NCBI GenBank assembly: GCA_004297945.1
Contig: SCRC01000015.1
Span: 1-61,755 of the forward strand
DNA: 61,755 nt
Reading direction: 5' to 3'
DNA from: Candidimonas sp.
GTDB taxonomy: Bacteria > Pseudomonadota > Gammaproteobacteria > Burkholderiales > Burkholderiaceae_B
Positions 52,368 through 61,755 of the stretch are shown one piece after another. Below the pieces are notes generated by a model. That model saw nothing but the letters and a program-made list of their open reading frames with translations, was not told the DNA's origin and ran no database searches. The position numbers were made by a program, and so were the translations under genes. The first letter of the stretch is position 1. Each line of letters starts with the position of its first letter.

Positions 52368-52394
52368 TGTAGCGGCACCCCTTGTGGGTGCCAT
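52368..52394 (+). repeat. REP hairpin, type A, second tandem copy
   Basis: Same hairpin and same flank as the copy at 52324, with one extra T in the flank. The period of 44 bases equals that at 49918-50005, although the flanking sequence is unrelated. Confidence 0.9.
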
Positions 52395-52488
52395 TAAAAA
52401 CGTGCCGATCAAGATGGCGTCCCAGGGTGGCGCCTGCATTAATCGCGGATCATCCATCTGTTAAAAACCGACCCCGCGCATGACTATT

Positions 52489-53040
52489 TCAGGCCTGGTG
52501 TTTTTTAATCCAGGCAACGTACTGATCCATCCAGCTTTGCAGGAATTTCTGGCTGTCTGCGCCGACGTTGCCGGCAGCATCGAACAGGCCTTCTTTGTGC
52601 TGAAGAAATACTTCTGGCTGCCCCATTGTCGGCGCGTTCAGGTATGCCAGCACGTTGCGCAAATGTTGTTGCGCCAAAGCCGTACCTATGGCGCCCACCG
52701 ATATGCCCAGCACCCCTGCGGGCTTGCCGGCCCAAGCGTTTTGCCCGTAGGGGCGCGAGGCGTGGTCAATAGCGTTTTTAAGCACACCTGGCATTGAGCG
52801 GTTGTACTCGGGTGTAACGAAAATCAGGCCTTGCGAGGCAGCGATTTCGGCTTTCAGGCGTTTGACGGGTACGGCCTGATTCGCATCGTCGTCCTGGTTG
52901 TACAGCGGCAGGTCGCTGATCTGTACCTGTTTGAACGAGAAATCGGATGGCGCGAGTTTGGCCAATGCGTTAGCCAGCTTGCGGTTGAGTGAATCTTTGC
53001 GCAGACTGCCGACGACAACTGCAATTTGAATTTGACTCAT
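52489..53040 (-). CDS. NADPH-dependent FMN reductase
   Basis: The 183-residue flavodoxin-like protein has AVVVGSLRKDSLNRKLANAL (phosphate loop for FMN), FVTPEYNRSMPGVLKNAIDH ASRP and GKPAGVLGISVGAIGTALAQ QHLR. It resembles the ChrR/NAD(P)H:quinone reductase and azobenzene-reductase group, which reduces quinones, chromate or flavins. ATG 53038-53040 with AGGAA upstream. REP hairpins lie on both sides; no operon partner is evident. Confidence 0.9.
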   Translation of the reverse strand: MSQIQIAVVVGSLRKDSLNRKLANALAKLAPSDFSFKQVQISDLPLYNQDDDANQAVPVKRLKAEIAASQGLIFVTPEYNRSMPGVLKNAIDHASRPYGQNAWAGKPAGVLGISVGAIGTALAQQHLRNVLAYLNAPTMGQPEVFLQHKEGLFDAAGNVGADSQKFLQSWMDQYVAWIKKHQA

Positions 53041-53133
53041 GGTGAGTTCCTGAGAAAGGGGTGAGGGTAAATATAGACCATCCGAATGGTTTGCTGCAAC
53101 TATACTCGGCTATCGGGTTTTGCAATTGGTGTA

Positions 53134-53160
53134 ATGGCAGCCACAAGGGCTGCCGCTACA
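53134..53160 (-). repeat. REP hairpin, type B
   Basis: GGCAGCC, loop ACAAG, GGCTGCC, GCTACA. First of three different stem types side by side in 53134-53262. Confidence 0.85.
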
Positions 53161-53179
53161 AATACGTATCCGTGAATTT

Positions 53180-53206
53180 TGTAGCGACAGGCCTTGTGCC
53201 TGTCAT
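53180..53206 (+). repeat. REP hairpin, type C
   Basis: TGTAGC head, GACAGGC, loop CTTGT, GCCTGTC, AT. The stem matches the type C copy at 50020 in opposite orientation. Confidence 0.85.
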
Positions 53207-53235
53207 CTCCGCAAGTATTGTCTTGATTGCCGAAT

Positions 53236-53262
53236 GGGCGACCACATGGGTCGCCCCTGCAG
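53236..53262 (-). repeat. REP hairpin, type D
   Basis: GGGCGACC, loop ACATG, GGTCGCCC, then CTGCAG. Longer stem (8 bp), related loop, foot altered from CTAC to CTGC. Only one copy seen here. Confidence 0.7.
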
Positions 53263-53294
53263 ACGCGACGGGCACGTACTCAACACCGCAAATT

Positions 53295-54176
53295 TTATTG
53301 TGTGGCCATGGCCGAATATCGGCTGAAAATGGCTTTGGCAACGTCTTGCTGACGGTGGTCGCGGCGTTCCAGCATGCCGATGTCGCGCGTGATGGGTCCC
53401 AATTCTTCGGGCAGAGGCAACGTTCGCAGATCGTTGATGTCCGTCCACTTGACAGTATGCAGCAGTGGCAAGATAGTGACCCCCACGCCGTGCCTGACTA
53501 GATCCAACACCTGCTCGATGGCGTTCAATTCAAGGAAATCATCGGGCGCAACGCCCATTTTTTTTAGTACACGGTCGATCTGCGCGCCTGTATGCTGGAA
53601 TCGGTCAAAGCGCAGAAAGGGGTTGGTCTTGAGTATGTCCTTGGGGTCGTCGCCCTGCACGGACATCGGCGTGATGACGCGCAGCGGCTCCTGGTACAGC
53701 ATTCTCCATCTGGTGCCAGCCACTTTTTTCCCCGTGCCTACGACCAGTGCCGCGTCGATGTCGCCATTGTCGACCTTATGGCTGAGTTCGCTCGACTTGC
53801 CCGAGACCAGCCGGATTTCCAATCGTCGATGTTCGCTTTTCAGGCGCGACACGACGATGGCCAAAAGGCTCATGCACGATACGATGGCGCCCACCGTCAG
53901 GCTCCCGACAAATTCTCCCGGAGCCGGTTTGGGCCTGCGCATTCGTTCGTATTGTTCAAGCAGTTGCTCGATTTCCGGCAACAACTCTTGCCCGGCAGCG
54001 TTAAGCGCGGCCAGGCGGCCGCTGCGATCAAATAGCGTTCGTCCGAATTCGTCTTCAAGCGCCCGCATTTGCAGACTGACGGCTGCCTGGGTCAGGCCAA
54101 CATGATCGGCCGCATCGGAAAATGAGCCATGATGAGCGACGGCCACGAAGGTGCGCATGAAGCGAAGCAGGCTCAT
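53295..54176 (-). CDS. LysR-family transcriptional regulator
   Basis: A 293-residue LysR protein with HTH MRTFVAVAHHGSFSDAADHV GLTQAAVSLQMRALEDEFGR TLFDRSG and effector domain VGSLTVGAIVSCMSLLAIVV, VRHGVGVTILPLL. It is divergent from the gamma-glutamyltransferase/peptide importer operon, 91 bases apart, with an AATATT-N8-AATATT site next to its start. It most likely controls that operon, with a sulfur or amino-acid signal as inferred inducer. Confidence 0.92.
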   Translation of the reverse strand: MSLLRFMRTFVAVAHHGSFSDAADHVGLTQAAVSLQMRALEDEFGRTLFDRSGRLAALNAAGQELLPEIEQLLEQYERMRRPKPAPGEFVGSLTVGAIVSCMSLLAIVVSRLKSEHRRLEIRLVSGKSSELSHKVDNGDIDAALVVGTGKKVAGTRWRMLYQEPLRVITPMSVQGDDPKDILKTNPFLRFDRFQHTGAQIDRVLKKMGVAPDDFLELNAIEQVLDLVRHGVGVTILPLLHTVKWTDINDLRTLPLPEELGPITRDIGMLERRDHRQQDVAKAIFSRYSAMATQ

Positions 54177-54181
54177 AAGAA

Positions 54182-54201
54182 AATATTGTGAATGAAATAT
54201 T
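54182..54201. promoter_or_regulatory. Candidate LysR box
   Basis: AATATT, eight bases, AATATT (each half also self-complementary) five bases upstream of the LysR start codon. It lies in the shared control region of the divergent LysR gene and ggt operon. Confidence 0.45.
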
Positions 54202-54267
54202 AAAAATAAATTGATTTAATGATTGCGTGATAGTAGCTTATAAGCCCCTTATATCTATCCGTCCGCC

Positions 54268-55893
54268 ATGAAAAATTTCAATTGGTCCAATCCCTACCTC
54301 ACCAGCCGTATTCCCTTGTTCGCCCGCAACGTGGTTTCTACCTCTCATCCGCTGGGATCTCAGGCGGGTTTACGCATGTTGCTCAAAGGGGGCAACGCCG
54401 TTGACGCCGCCATCGCGGCGGGTGCGATGATGGTGCTGGTGGAGCCGGTATCCTGCGGGATAGGGGGGGATTGCTTTGCCATCGTGTGGGACGGCAAAAA
54501 ATTGCATGGCCTGAATTCCTCCGGCGTGGCGCCCGCTGCCTGGAATCTGGAGTATTTCAAACGACGTCACGGGGTTGACGGCAATGGCCTGGCCAATCAG
54601 CCTATACGTGGATGGGATACGGTCACGGTGCCAGGCGTGGTGGCAGGCTGGGCCGCCTTGCACGAAAAATTTGGCAAACTGCCGTTTGAAGACTTGTTCG
54701 AGCCGGCCATTGAGATTGCCCAGCGCGGTTATGCCGTGCCGCCCATCGTGGCGGGCAAATGGGCCAATGCGGTGGGCGAACTGAAAAATCAGCCCGGTTA
54801 TGCCCAGACCTTCATGCCCAAGGGCAGGGCGCCTGAAATTGGAGAGATCTTTCGTTTCTCAGGCGCCGCAGCAACGCTCAAGCGTATTGCGCAAAGCCAC
54901 GGTCGCGATTTTTACGAAGGCGAACTCGCTGAAAAAATTGTGGCCTTCAGTCGCGCGGGCGATGGCGCGATGACGCTGGCTGATTTGCGCAATTATCGGC
55001 CCGAATGGGTCGAGCCCTTATCCAAAAACTATCATGGCTATACCGTGCACGAAATCCCGCCCAACGGGCAGGGCATCGCTGCGCTGATGGCGTTGGGGAT
55101 GCTTGAGCACTTCGATTTGCGTCAAATTCCGGTTGATTCGGTACAGTCGCAGCACTTGCAGATCGAGGCCATGAAGCTGGCGTTTGCCGACCTGTATCGG
55201 TATGCGGCCGATGCGCGGGCCATGGATGTTTCGCCCGCCCAGATGCTGGACGATAACTATTTGAAGAGCCGTGCGGCGCTCATTTCCCGGGATCGTGCGG
55301 GAGCCTATCAGGCAGGTCGCCCACATTCGGGTGGGACGATTTATCTGTCGGCGGCCGATGAAAGCGGCATGATGATTTCCTTCATTCAATCGAACTACAT
55401 GGGTTTCGGATCCGGGGTGGTTGTGCCCGATACCGGGATCAGTCTGCAGAATCGGGGCGTCGGGTTTTCGATGGATCCGCAGTCGCCCAATGTTGTGGCG
55501 GGAGGCAAGCGGCCTTTTCATACGATTATTCCGGGGTTCCTCACCAAGGACGGCAAGCCGGTCATGAGTTTTGGTGTAATGGGCGGCGACATACAGCCCC
55601 AGGGGCATGTACAAACCCTGGTGCGAATGATCGATTACGATCAGCAACCGCAAGCGGCATGCTGCGCGCCGCGCTGGAAAGTCAATCGCGATTTTTCCCT
55701 GGATATCGAGCCGAACATGGGTGCCGATACCGTTGCCGGCCTCAAATTGCTTGGGCATACATTCAAGTCGGTCTACGATCCGTATATGGACTTCGGTGCC
55801 GGTCAGTTTGTCTGGCGTCTGTCCGACGACAATGAGCATGGGTATGTGGCGGCAAGCGATAGCCGGCGTGATGGCCAGGCCGTCGGGTTTTAA
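54268..55893 (+). CDS. ggt: Gamma-glutamyltransferase family Ntn-hydrolase
   Basis: A 541-residue proenzyme that should cleave itself before Thr357 (RPHSGGTIYLSAADESG) to form large and small subunits. Family blocks include GGNAVDAAIAAGAMMVLVEP, SCGIGGDCFAIVWDG and a C-terminal QPQGHVQTLVRM. GGT enzymes hydrolyse or transfer the gamma-glutamyl group of glutathione. The motif GGTIYLS differs from the GHTTHLS-type of classical GGT, so the substrate may be another gamma-glutamyl or amide compound. No signal peptide is present, implying a cytoplasmic enzyme acting on peptides imported by the following transporter. Confidence 0.87.
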   Translation: MKNFNWSNPYLTSRIPLFARNVVSTSHPLGSQAGLRMLLKGGNAVDAAIAAGAMMVLVEPVSCGIGGDCFAIVWDGKKLHGLNSSGVAPAAWNLEYFKRRHGVDGNGLANQPIRGWDTVTVPGVVAGWAALHEKFGKLPFEDLFEPAIEIAQRGYAVPPIVAGKWANAVGELKNQPGYAQTFMPKGRAPEIGEIFRFSGAAATLKRIAQSHGRDFYEGELAEKIVAFSRAGDGAMTLADLRNYRPEWVEPLSKNYHGYTVHEIPPNGQGIAALMALGMLEHFDLRQIPVDSVQSQHLQIEAMKLAFADLYRYAADARAMDVSPAQMLDDNYLKSRAALISRDRAGAYQAGRPHSGGTIYLSAADESGMMISFIQSNYMGFGSGVVVPDTGISLQNRGVGFSMDPQSPNVVAGGKRPFHTIIPGFLTKDGKPVMSFGVMGGDIQPQGHVQTLVRMIDYDQQPQAACCAPRWKVNRDFSLDIEPNMGADTVAGLKLLGHTFKSVYDPYMDFGAGQFVWRLSDDNEHGYVAASDSRRDGQAVGF

Positions 55894-55920
55894 CAAAATA
55901 AATTATCAGGAGACAAAACG

Positions 55921-57438
55921 ATGAAAAAAATCACTATGGCGCTGGGTGGAATCTTGCTGGGCGTAGCGGCTACGGCCAGCTTTGCCCAGACGTTGCGCAT
56001 CGGCATGCAAGAAGACCCCGACACGCTGGATCCGGCGCGTTCGCGCACCTATGTGGCGCGTATTGTCTTTGCCTCTTTGTGCGATAAATTGGTCGACATC
56101 AATGCCAAGCTGCAATTTGTTCCTCGCCTGGCGACCTCGTGGTCGTGGAGCCCGGACAACAAGGTCTTGACGTTCAAATTGCGCAATGACGTGGTCTTTC
56201 ACGATGGCACGCACTTTGATGCGGCCGCAGCCAAAGCCAATCTGGATCGTGATCGAACCATGCCTGAAAGCATGCGCAAAGGTGAGTTGGCGTCCGTCGC
56301 ACAGGTGGATGCGCCTAATCCCACTACACTGGTGATTACGGTCAAGCAGCCTGATGCAACATTGCTTGCGCAATTGTCGGATCGCGCGGGCATGATGCTG
56401 TCGCCCAAGAGTTTTGCGGGCGCCAATAGCGCCTCGACCGTTGGACGCCACCCGGTTTGTTCGGGCCCGTACAAGTTTGTCGAGCGCGTGCAAAATGATC
56501 GCATCGTGCTTGAAAAATTCGACAAATATTACGATGCCAGCGATTATCATTTTCAGAAGCTGGTGTTCATGCCCATTCCGGACACCACGGTGCGCTTGCA
56601 GAATTTGCGATCTGGCAGCATCGACATCCTTGAACGCTTGAACCCAAGCGACGTGGCGCAGGTCAAGTCCGACCCAAATCTGGTTTTCAAACCGGTAACG
56701 GGTCTGGGTTTTCAGCAGTTCATGTTCAACACCAACAACGGCCCCAGATCCAAAACCAATCCGTTCGCCAACAAGCTGGTGCGGCAAGCCTTCCAGCTGA
56801 CTATTGATCGCGATGCCATCAATAAGGTCATAGGCGGTGGTATTTTCGTGCCGGCGCAGCAGCCCTTTCCGCTTGCCAGCCCTTATTACAGCGACAAGTT
56901 CCCGGTTACCAAGCCCGATATCGCCCGCGCCAAGGCATTGTTGAAGAAAGCTGGCATGACAACGGTCAAGGCCGAGCTCAGCTTTGGCAACAACACCATC
57001 GCCTCCTCAACCGCCGAAATGGTGCAAGCCATGGCCGCGCAGGCCGGGTTCCAGCTGAGCCTGCGTCCGACCGAATATGCCGCAATGCTGGCCGACGATG
57101 CCAAGGGTAATTTTCAGGTAGACATGCGCGGCTGGTCGGGCCGCGTAGACCCCGACGGCAACATTTATAATTTTGTGACCTGCGGGGGCTCATTGAATGA
57201 CGGCAAGTATTGCAACCCCGAGGTTGATAAATTGCTTAAGGAAGCCCGCACAGTGCCTGATACGGCCAAGCGCAAAGCCATCTACGATAAGGCACAGGCC
57301 ATTTTGCAAGATGATCTGCCCAGCATGTATACCTATTACCAGCCCTGGCCGTTTGTTGTGCGTAAAAAGGTGCAGGGCTTTGTCCCGTTCCCTGACGGCA
57401 TGATCCGCCTCAAAGGTGTTTCGTTTGCCAAAGGGTAA
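55921..57438 (+). CDS. gsiB: Peptide ABC transporter substrate-binding protein (GsiB/DppA-like)
   Basis: The 505-residue protein has a signal peptide ending in TASFAQ and the SBP family 5 blocks LRIGMQEDPDTLDPARSRTY, LATSWSWSPDNKVLTFKLRN DVVFHDGTHFDA and LNPSDVAQVKSDPN. ANSASTVGRHPVCSGPYKFV ER and the length are like GsiB, the glutathione-binding protein. GGAGA precedes the ATG. It is the second gene of the operon, 27 bases after ggt. Specificity for glutathione is inferred from the neighbour. Confidence 0.9.
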   Translation: MKKITMALGGILLGVAATASFAQTLRIGMQEDPDTLDPARSRTYVARIVFASLCDKLVDINAKLQFVPRLATSWSWSPDNKVLTFKLRNDVVFHDGTHFDAAAAKANLDRDRTMPESMRKGELASVAQVDAPNPTTLVITVKQPDATLLAQLSDRAGMMLSPKSFAGANSASTVGRHPVCSGPYKFVERVQNDRIVLEKFDKYYDASDYHFQKLVFMPIPDTTVRLQNLRSGSIDILERLNPSDVAQVKSDPNLVFKPVTGLGFQQFMFNTNNGPRSKTNPFANKLVRQAFQLTIDRDAINKVIGGGIFVPAQQPFPLASPYYSDKFPVTKPDIARAKALLKKAGMTTVKAELSFGNNTIASSTAEMVQAMAAQAGFQLSLRPTEYAAMLADDAKGNFQVDMRGWSGRVDPDGNIYNFVTCGGSLNDGKYCNPEVDKLLKEARTVPDTAKRKAIYDKAQAILQDDLPSMYTYYQPWPFVVRKKVQGFVPFPDGMIRLKGVSFAKG

Positions 57439-57472
57439 GGCGGAGTAACGCCGACGCGGCAGGATATCCCGT

Positions 57473-58413
<941 letters not shown>

Positions 58414-58417
<4 letters not shown>

Positions 58418-59292
58418 GCGCGCAGACCATCAATGCCGGGCTGATCGTCCCGCAGCGGCGCAAGAGCCGCGCCTGGGGCAAATTCAAGCGCAATCGCTCG
58501 GCCATGTTGGGTGGCCTGGTTGTTTTGTTTTTTGTTCTGGTAGCCGTGTGTGCGCCGCTACTTGCGGGCTACGATCCCATACAGGTCAGCTTCTCGACGA
58601 TACGCAATGCGCCCTCTGCGGCGCATTGGTTTGGCACCGACGAATTAGGGCGCGATATTTTTTCCCGCATGGTATATGGCGCACGCGCGTCGCTCATTGC
58701 AGGCATGGCGTCCGTGCTGATTGCTTTGGTGGTGGGCGTGCCGTTTGGGCTGCTGGCGGGCTATTTCGGCGGTTGGATCGATGGCTGCATATCGCGGGTC
58801 ACCGAGGCCCTTTTTTCCATTCCCTTTCTCATTCTGGCCATTGCGCTTGCCGCGTTTCTTGGCCCCAGCCTGATCAACGCCATGCTTGCCATTGGGGTGT
58901 CGGCCGCGCCGCTACTCATACGGCTGACGCGCGGGCAGGTCTTGGCTATTAAAAATGAAGACTATGTGCAAAGCACACGCTCGCTTGGGGCGTCCAATAC
59001 GCGCATCATTGTGCGTCATATTTTGCCCAACGTGATGCCCCCGCTGATTGTCCAGGCCACTATCCTGATTGCCAAAGCCATTATTGCCGAGGCCAGCCTG
59101 TCGTTCCTGGGCCTGGGCTTGCAGCCTCCCAGCCCTTCCTGGGGATCCATGCTCAACACTGCTAAAGATTTCATGGTGCAGGCGCCATGGATGTCGGTCT
59201 TTCCCGGTCTGGCCATTTTTCTAGTGGTGCTTGGGTTCAATTTGTTGGGTGATGGCTTGCGCGATGCGCTCGATCCGCGACAGGACGCGTAA
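58414..59292 (+). CDS. gsiD: Peptide ABC transporter permease (GsiD/DppC-like)
   Basis: The 292-residue permease has the DppC N-terminal KFKRNRSAMLGGLVVLFFVL V, HWFGTDELGRDIFSRMVYGA RASLIAGM and the EAA loop YVQSTRSLGASNTRIIVRHI LPNVMPPLIVQ. ATG 58414 is chosen because it overlaps the stop of the previous gene and starts the standard-length protein. Confidence 0.92.
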
Positions 59293-61176
59293 ATGACATC
59301 GACCATGAATGTGACATCGACCATGAATGAAAAGCGCGTCATTCAGGTTTCAGGTCTGAGCGTTGTATTCAAAACGCCTGATCGTGCGGTTGACGCGGTG
59401 AGCAATGTCTCCTTTCATGTCGACCGAGGCGAAACACTGGCGATTGTCGGGGAGTCCGGGTCGGGAAAATCAGTGACTTCCTTGTCCCTGATGCGTCTGG
59501 TCGAATTTGGCGCGGGCCGCATTACGCAAGGCGAAATCCTGCTGCGTCGGCGCAGCAATGAAGTGTTGAATCTGGCCACCGCCTCCGAGGCTGTCATGAA
59601 AACGGCGCGCGGCGCTGATATTGCAATGATTTTTCAAGAGCCGATGACCTCGCTGAACCCGAGCTTCACGGCGGGCCGGCAAATTGCCGAAGCCTTGGAA
59701 TTGCATCAGGACATGAATTCGGCACAAGCGCGCGCCGAAACATTGCGCCTGCTCGAAATCGTACGTATTCCGGATGCGCGCGCCATCCAGGATCGATATC
59801 CTCATCAGTTGTCGGGCGGGATGCGCCAGCGCATCATGATTGCAATGGCGCTGTCATGCAAGCCTCAAGTACTGATCGCCGACGAACCCACGACAGCGCT
59901 GGATGTGACGATCCAGGCCCAAATTCTGCAATTGATTCGCCAGCTGCAGCAGGATATGGACATGGGCGTGATTTTCATCACGCACGATATGGGCGTGGTG
60001 GCAGAGGTCGCCGATCGCGTGATGGTGATGTATCGCGGTGAAAGCGTCGAAGAGAACTCGTCGGACGAAATATTTTTGCGGCCCAGTCATCGCTACACCA
60101 AAGCCCTGCTGTCCGCCGTGCCCAGGCTGGGCGCCATGACTGGCGTGCGTGACCCCACGCCATTTGTGCTGCTGGGCGCCGAGGTTTCGGATAGCCCGGG
60201 CACGGCTGCGCCCGCCTCGCTGCCCAGCACTGTGAAGCACGAGGGTGGGCCGATTCTGCAAGTCGATAAACTGGTGGCCCGGTTCGACATCTCCAGCGAC
60301 TGGCTCGGGCGGGTAAAGAAGCGTGTGCATGCAGTCGAGCAGGTCAGCTTCGATATGTACCCCGGAGAAACACTGGCGCTGGTAGGCGAGTCGGGTTGCG
60401 GCAAAACCACGACGGGGCGGTCGCTGGCGAGGCTGGAAAGCGTGCGTGCCGGGAAGATCATTTTTCAGGGACAGGATATAGGCCATTTGCGCAGTGCCGA
60501 AATGCAAGCCTTGCGCCGCAATATTCAGTTTGTTTTCCAGGATCCATTCGCCTCGCTCGACCCACGCGTGACCATAGGCTATTCGATCATGGAGCCGCTG
60601 CTGATTCATGGCGTGGCCAGCGGGCGGGCGGCCCAAGAGCGGGTGCGCTGGCTGATGGACAAGTGCGGCCTCAGCCCCGAGATGATAGACCGCTATCCGC
60701 ATGAGTTCTCGGGGGGGCAAAGGCAGCGCATATGCATCGCCCGGGCGCTGGCTTTGAACCCGAAAATTGTGATTGCCGATGAATCGGTATCGGCCCTGGA
60801 TGTATCGATACAGGCCCAGATCGTGAATTTGCTGCTCGATCTGCAGCGCGAATTTGGGCTGGCTATTCTGTTTATTTCTCACGATATGGCTGTGGTCGAA
60901 CGCATTAGCCACCGGGTGGTGGTGATGTATCTGGGCCAAGTGGTGGAAATAGGGCCGCGGTCGGCCGTTTTTGAAAATCCGCAACACCCCTACACCAGGA
61001 AATTAATGGCTGCCGTGCCCATTGCCGATCCCAGCCGGCGCCATCGAGCTCATTCGCTGCTGGTCGACGAAATTCCCAGTGCTGTGCGCGATGTGGGCGA
61101 TGAGCCGCAGGTTGCGCCGCTGGTCGAGGTGAGCCCTGGTCATTTCGTGGCACGTCATAGCGTTGGCGTTTATTAA
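59293..61176 (+). CDS. gsiA: Dual ABC ATPase for peptide import (GsiA-like, DppD-DppF fusion)
   Basis: A 627-residue protein with two complete ATPase domains. The first has [36 protein letters not shown] and [11 protein letters not shown]; the second has [38 protein letters not shown] and [10 protein letters not shown]. The fused form is typical of the glutathione importer GsiA. Each half ends with the oligopeptide-ATPase C-terminal segment ([34 protein letters not shown]). The first 36 bases contain an 18-bp direct duplication holding three possible ATG starts. Confidence 0.92.
   Translation: MTSTMNVTSTMNEKRVIQVSGLSVVFKTPDRAVDAVSNVSFHVDRGETLAIVGESGSGKSVTSLSLMRLVEFGAGRITQGEILLRRRSNEVLNLATASEAVMKTARGADIAMIFQEPMTSLNPSFTAGRQIAEALELHQDMNSAQARAETLRLLEIVRIPDARAIQDRYPHQLSGGMRQRIMIAMALSCKPQVLIADEPTTALDVTIQAQILQLIRQLQQDMDMGVIFITHDMGVVAEVADRVMVMYRGESVEENSSDEIFLRPSHRYTKALLSAVPRLGAMTGVRDPTPFVLLGAEVSDSPGTAAPASLPSTVKHEGGPILQVDKLVARFDISSDWLGRVKKRVHAVEQVSFDMYPGETLALVGESGCGKTTTGRSLARLESVRAGKIIFQGQDIGHLRSAEMQALRRNIQFVFQDPFASLDPRVTIGYSIMEPLLIHGVASGRAAQERVRWLMDKCGLSPEMIDRYPHEFSGGQRQRICIARALALNPKIVIADESVSALDVSIQAQIVNLLLDLQREFGLAILFISHDMAVVERISHRVVVMYLGQVVEIGPRSAVFENPQHPYTRKLMAAVPIADPSRRHRAHSLLVDEIPSAVRDVGDEPQVAPLVEVSPGHFVARHSVGVY
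59294..59329 (+). repeat. 18-bp direct duplication at the gsiA start
   Basis: TGACATCGACCATGAATG occurs twice in a row. It multiplies in-frame start codons (59293, 59305, 59323) and encodes the doubled [12 protein letters not shown]. Slipped-strand duplication is the simplest origin. Confidence 0.85.
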
Positions 61177-61202
61177 GCAGAGGTGAACATACCCGTCGCA
61201 AA

Positions 61203-61229
61203 CGTAGCGGCACTCCTTGTGGGTGCCAT
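61203..61229 (+). repeat. REP hairpin, type A, one mismatch
   Basis: CGTAGC head, GGCACTC, loop CTTGT, GGGTGCC, CAT. One stem base has changed, giving a G-T pair. It lies 26 bases after gsiA. Confidence 0.8.
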
Positions 61230-61252
61230 GATGATCAGCGATAAATGTTCGT

Positions 61253-61281
61253 GGGACCCACAAGAGCTGCCATTACTACAA
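61253..61281 (-). repeat. REP hairpin, degenerate
   Basis: GGGACCCACAAGAGCTGCC followed by ATTACTACA keeps the ACAAG loop and CTAC foot, but the stem is partly lost. Opposite in orientation to the copy at 61203. Confidence 0.5.
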
Positions 61282-61315
61282 ATCGAAGTATTCATCCCTC
61301 CTCAGAGGCCTCATC

Positions 61316-61443
61316 ATGCATAAAATAATCTTGAAGCTGGCGGCGGCGGCAGGCTTGCTAATGTCGGGCGTGGTATTTGCGTCGTTGTGATCGCAACTGT
61401 CCGACCGCGCCGGCATGATGCAAGCCTACGCGCTGAGGCCTTA
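61316..61443 (+). pseudogene. Peptide-binding protein relic (signal peptide plus fragment)
   Basis: ATG 61316 opens a 24-codon frame that is only a signal peptide (MHKIILKLAAAAGLLMSGVV, then FASL) and ends in TGA 61388. The same frame continues past the stop as SQLSDRAGMMQAYALRP. QLSDRAGMM is identical to a block of the GsiB-like protein encoded at 55921-57438. This indicates a second family 5 binding-protein gene reduced by a large internal deletion. Confidence 0.6.
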
Positions 61444-61461
61444 ATTTCCGCGGAGACATAA

Positions 61462-61680
61462 ATGCCTGTGAACGTGACTGAGCCCGATTGGTCCATGGCG
61501 CCGCAAGGTTGGGACTGGGCATCACAAGACGAAGACGGTCGCTGGTTCTGGTACCGGGTCCAGCCTTTGCCCAGTATCGGTGGCGGGGTGTGGCGCGCGC
61601 CGTCACGTGCGCAGGTATTGGCTTGGACGGGGCAGCCCAACCCCGATTGGGTTCACACCTTGCGGCAACGCCCGGGCTAG
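61462..61680 (+). CDS. Hypothetical protein, 72 residues
   Basis: The protein is Trp- and Pro-rich: MPVNVTEPDWSMAPQGWDWA, DEDGRWFWYRVQPLP and NPDWVHTLRQRPG. A GGAGA stands before the ATG. No signal peptide or known domain is recognised. Seven tryptophans in 72 residues is unusual. The remaining 75 bases to the end of the window show nothing. Confidence 0.55.
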   Translation: MPVNVTEPDWSMAPQGWDWASQDEDGRWFWYRVQPLPSIGGGVWRAPSRAQVLAWTGQPNPDWVHTLRQRPG

Positions 61681-61755
61681 GGCATTTTCGGTTGAAGTCT
61701 TTACGGAACTGAACGTGTTTCTGGCGCTATTTTTTGGGGCCGTTTTGGGTGGGGT

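Noticed and set aside
55018-56787. Two minus-strand frames of about 290 residues
   Set aside because: They are antisense to ggt and the peptide-binding protein and lack recognisable domains or ribosome sites.
59854-60987. 377-residue minus-strand frame
   Set aside because: It is the antisense shadow of the gsiA-like ATPase, whose motifs are unambiguous.

Overview
The window looks like chromosomal DNA of a moderately GC-rich betaproteobacterium, most likely of the Alcaligenaceae (Bordetella/Pusillimonas-like). This is inferred from the gene style: a Bug-type tripartite tricarboxylate receptor, several family III (CaiB/BaiF) CoA-transferases, TRAP and peptide ABC importers, many LysR/IclR/GntR regulators, and short GTAG-headed REP hairpins. 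I see no rRNA, tRNA, CRISPR array or replication origin.

Layout. 1-3000 is a graveyard of mobile and defence DNA: two IS66-type remnants flank a truncated TIR-domain gene, followed by a RhuM fragment, a broken toxin-antitoxin pair and a tyrosine integrase with internal deletions. 3042-5259 is an intact persulfide-response module: a BigR/SqrR-like ArsR repressor, two half-size YeeE/YedE sulfur transporters, and a divergent ETHE1-type persulfide dioxygenase around a 20-bp perfect palindrome. Relics of trxC and a LysR gene follow, then ycaO. 7880-12080 carries an 1129-residue molybdopterin oxidoreductase fused to a flavin/2Fe-2S reductase, divergent from a GntR/FCD regulator across a 13-bp perfect inverted repeat. 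12219-21181 is a CoA-thioester catabolic cluster: acrylyl-CoA reductase-like enzyme, two acyl-CoA dehydrogenases, a CoA-transferase, an alpha-methylacyl-CoA racemase-like protein, a Bug receptor, a nitronate monooxygenase-like flavoprotein and an IclR regulator. 22349-28560 is a minus-strand operon with a GntR/UTRA regulator, an NMT1-type ABC importer, a GMC oxidoreductase and an enolase-superfamily enzyme.

29126-41495 holds dbpA, a Pls/PosA-type membrane NRPS-like synthetase, azoR with a divergent LysR gene, and an MdtA/MdtB-type RND pump. 41899-48101 is a second catabolic unit: a BhcA-like aminotransferase, TRAP DctPQM, an enoyl-CoA hydratase and a CoA-transferase. 48190-53040 contains small stress and redox genes. 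53295-61176 is a LysR-controlled gamma-glutamyltransferase plus Gsi/Dpp-type peptide importer, probably for glutathione or gamma-glutamyl peptides.

The most unusual structural signal is a set of about 21 REP-like hairpins, mostly to the right of 28 kb. At least four stem types keep base pairing through compensatory changes while the ACAAG-type loop and CTAC/GTAG foot stay fixed. One copy lies in frame inside the Pls-like gene. Two loci carry independent 44-bp tandem duplications of the hairpin with its own flank.
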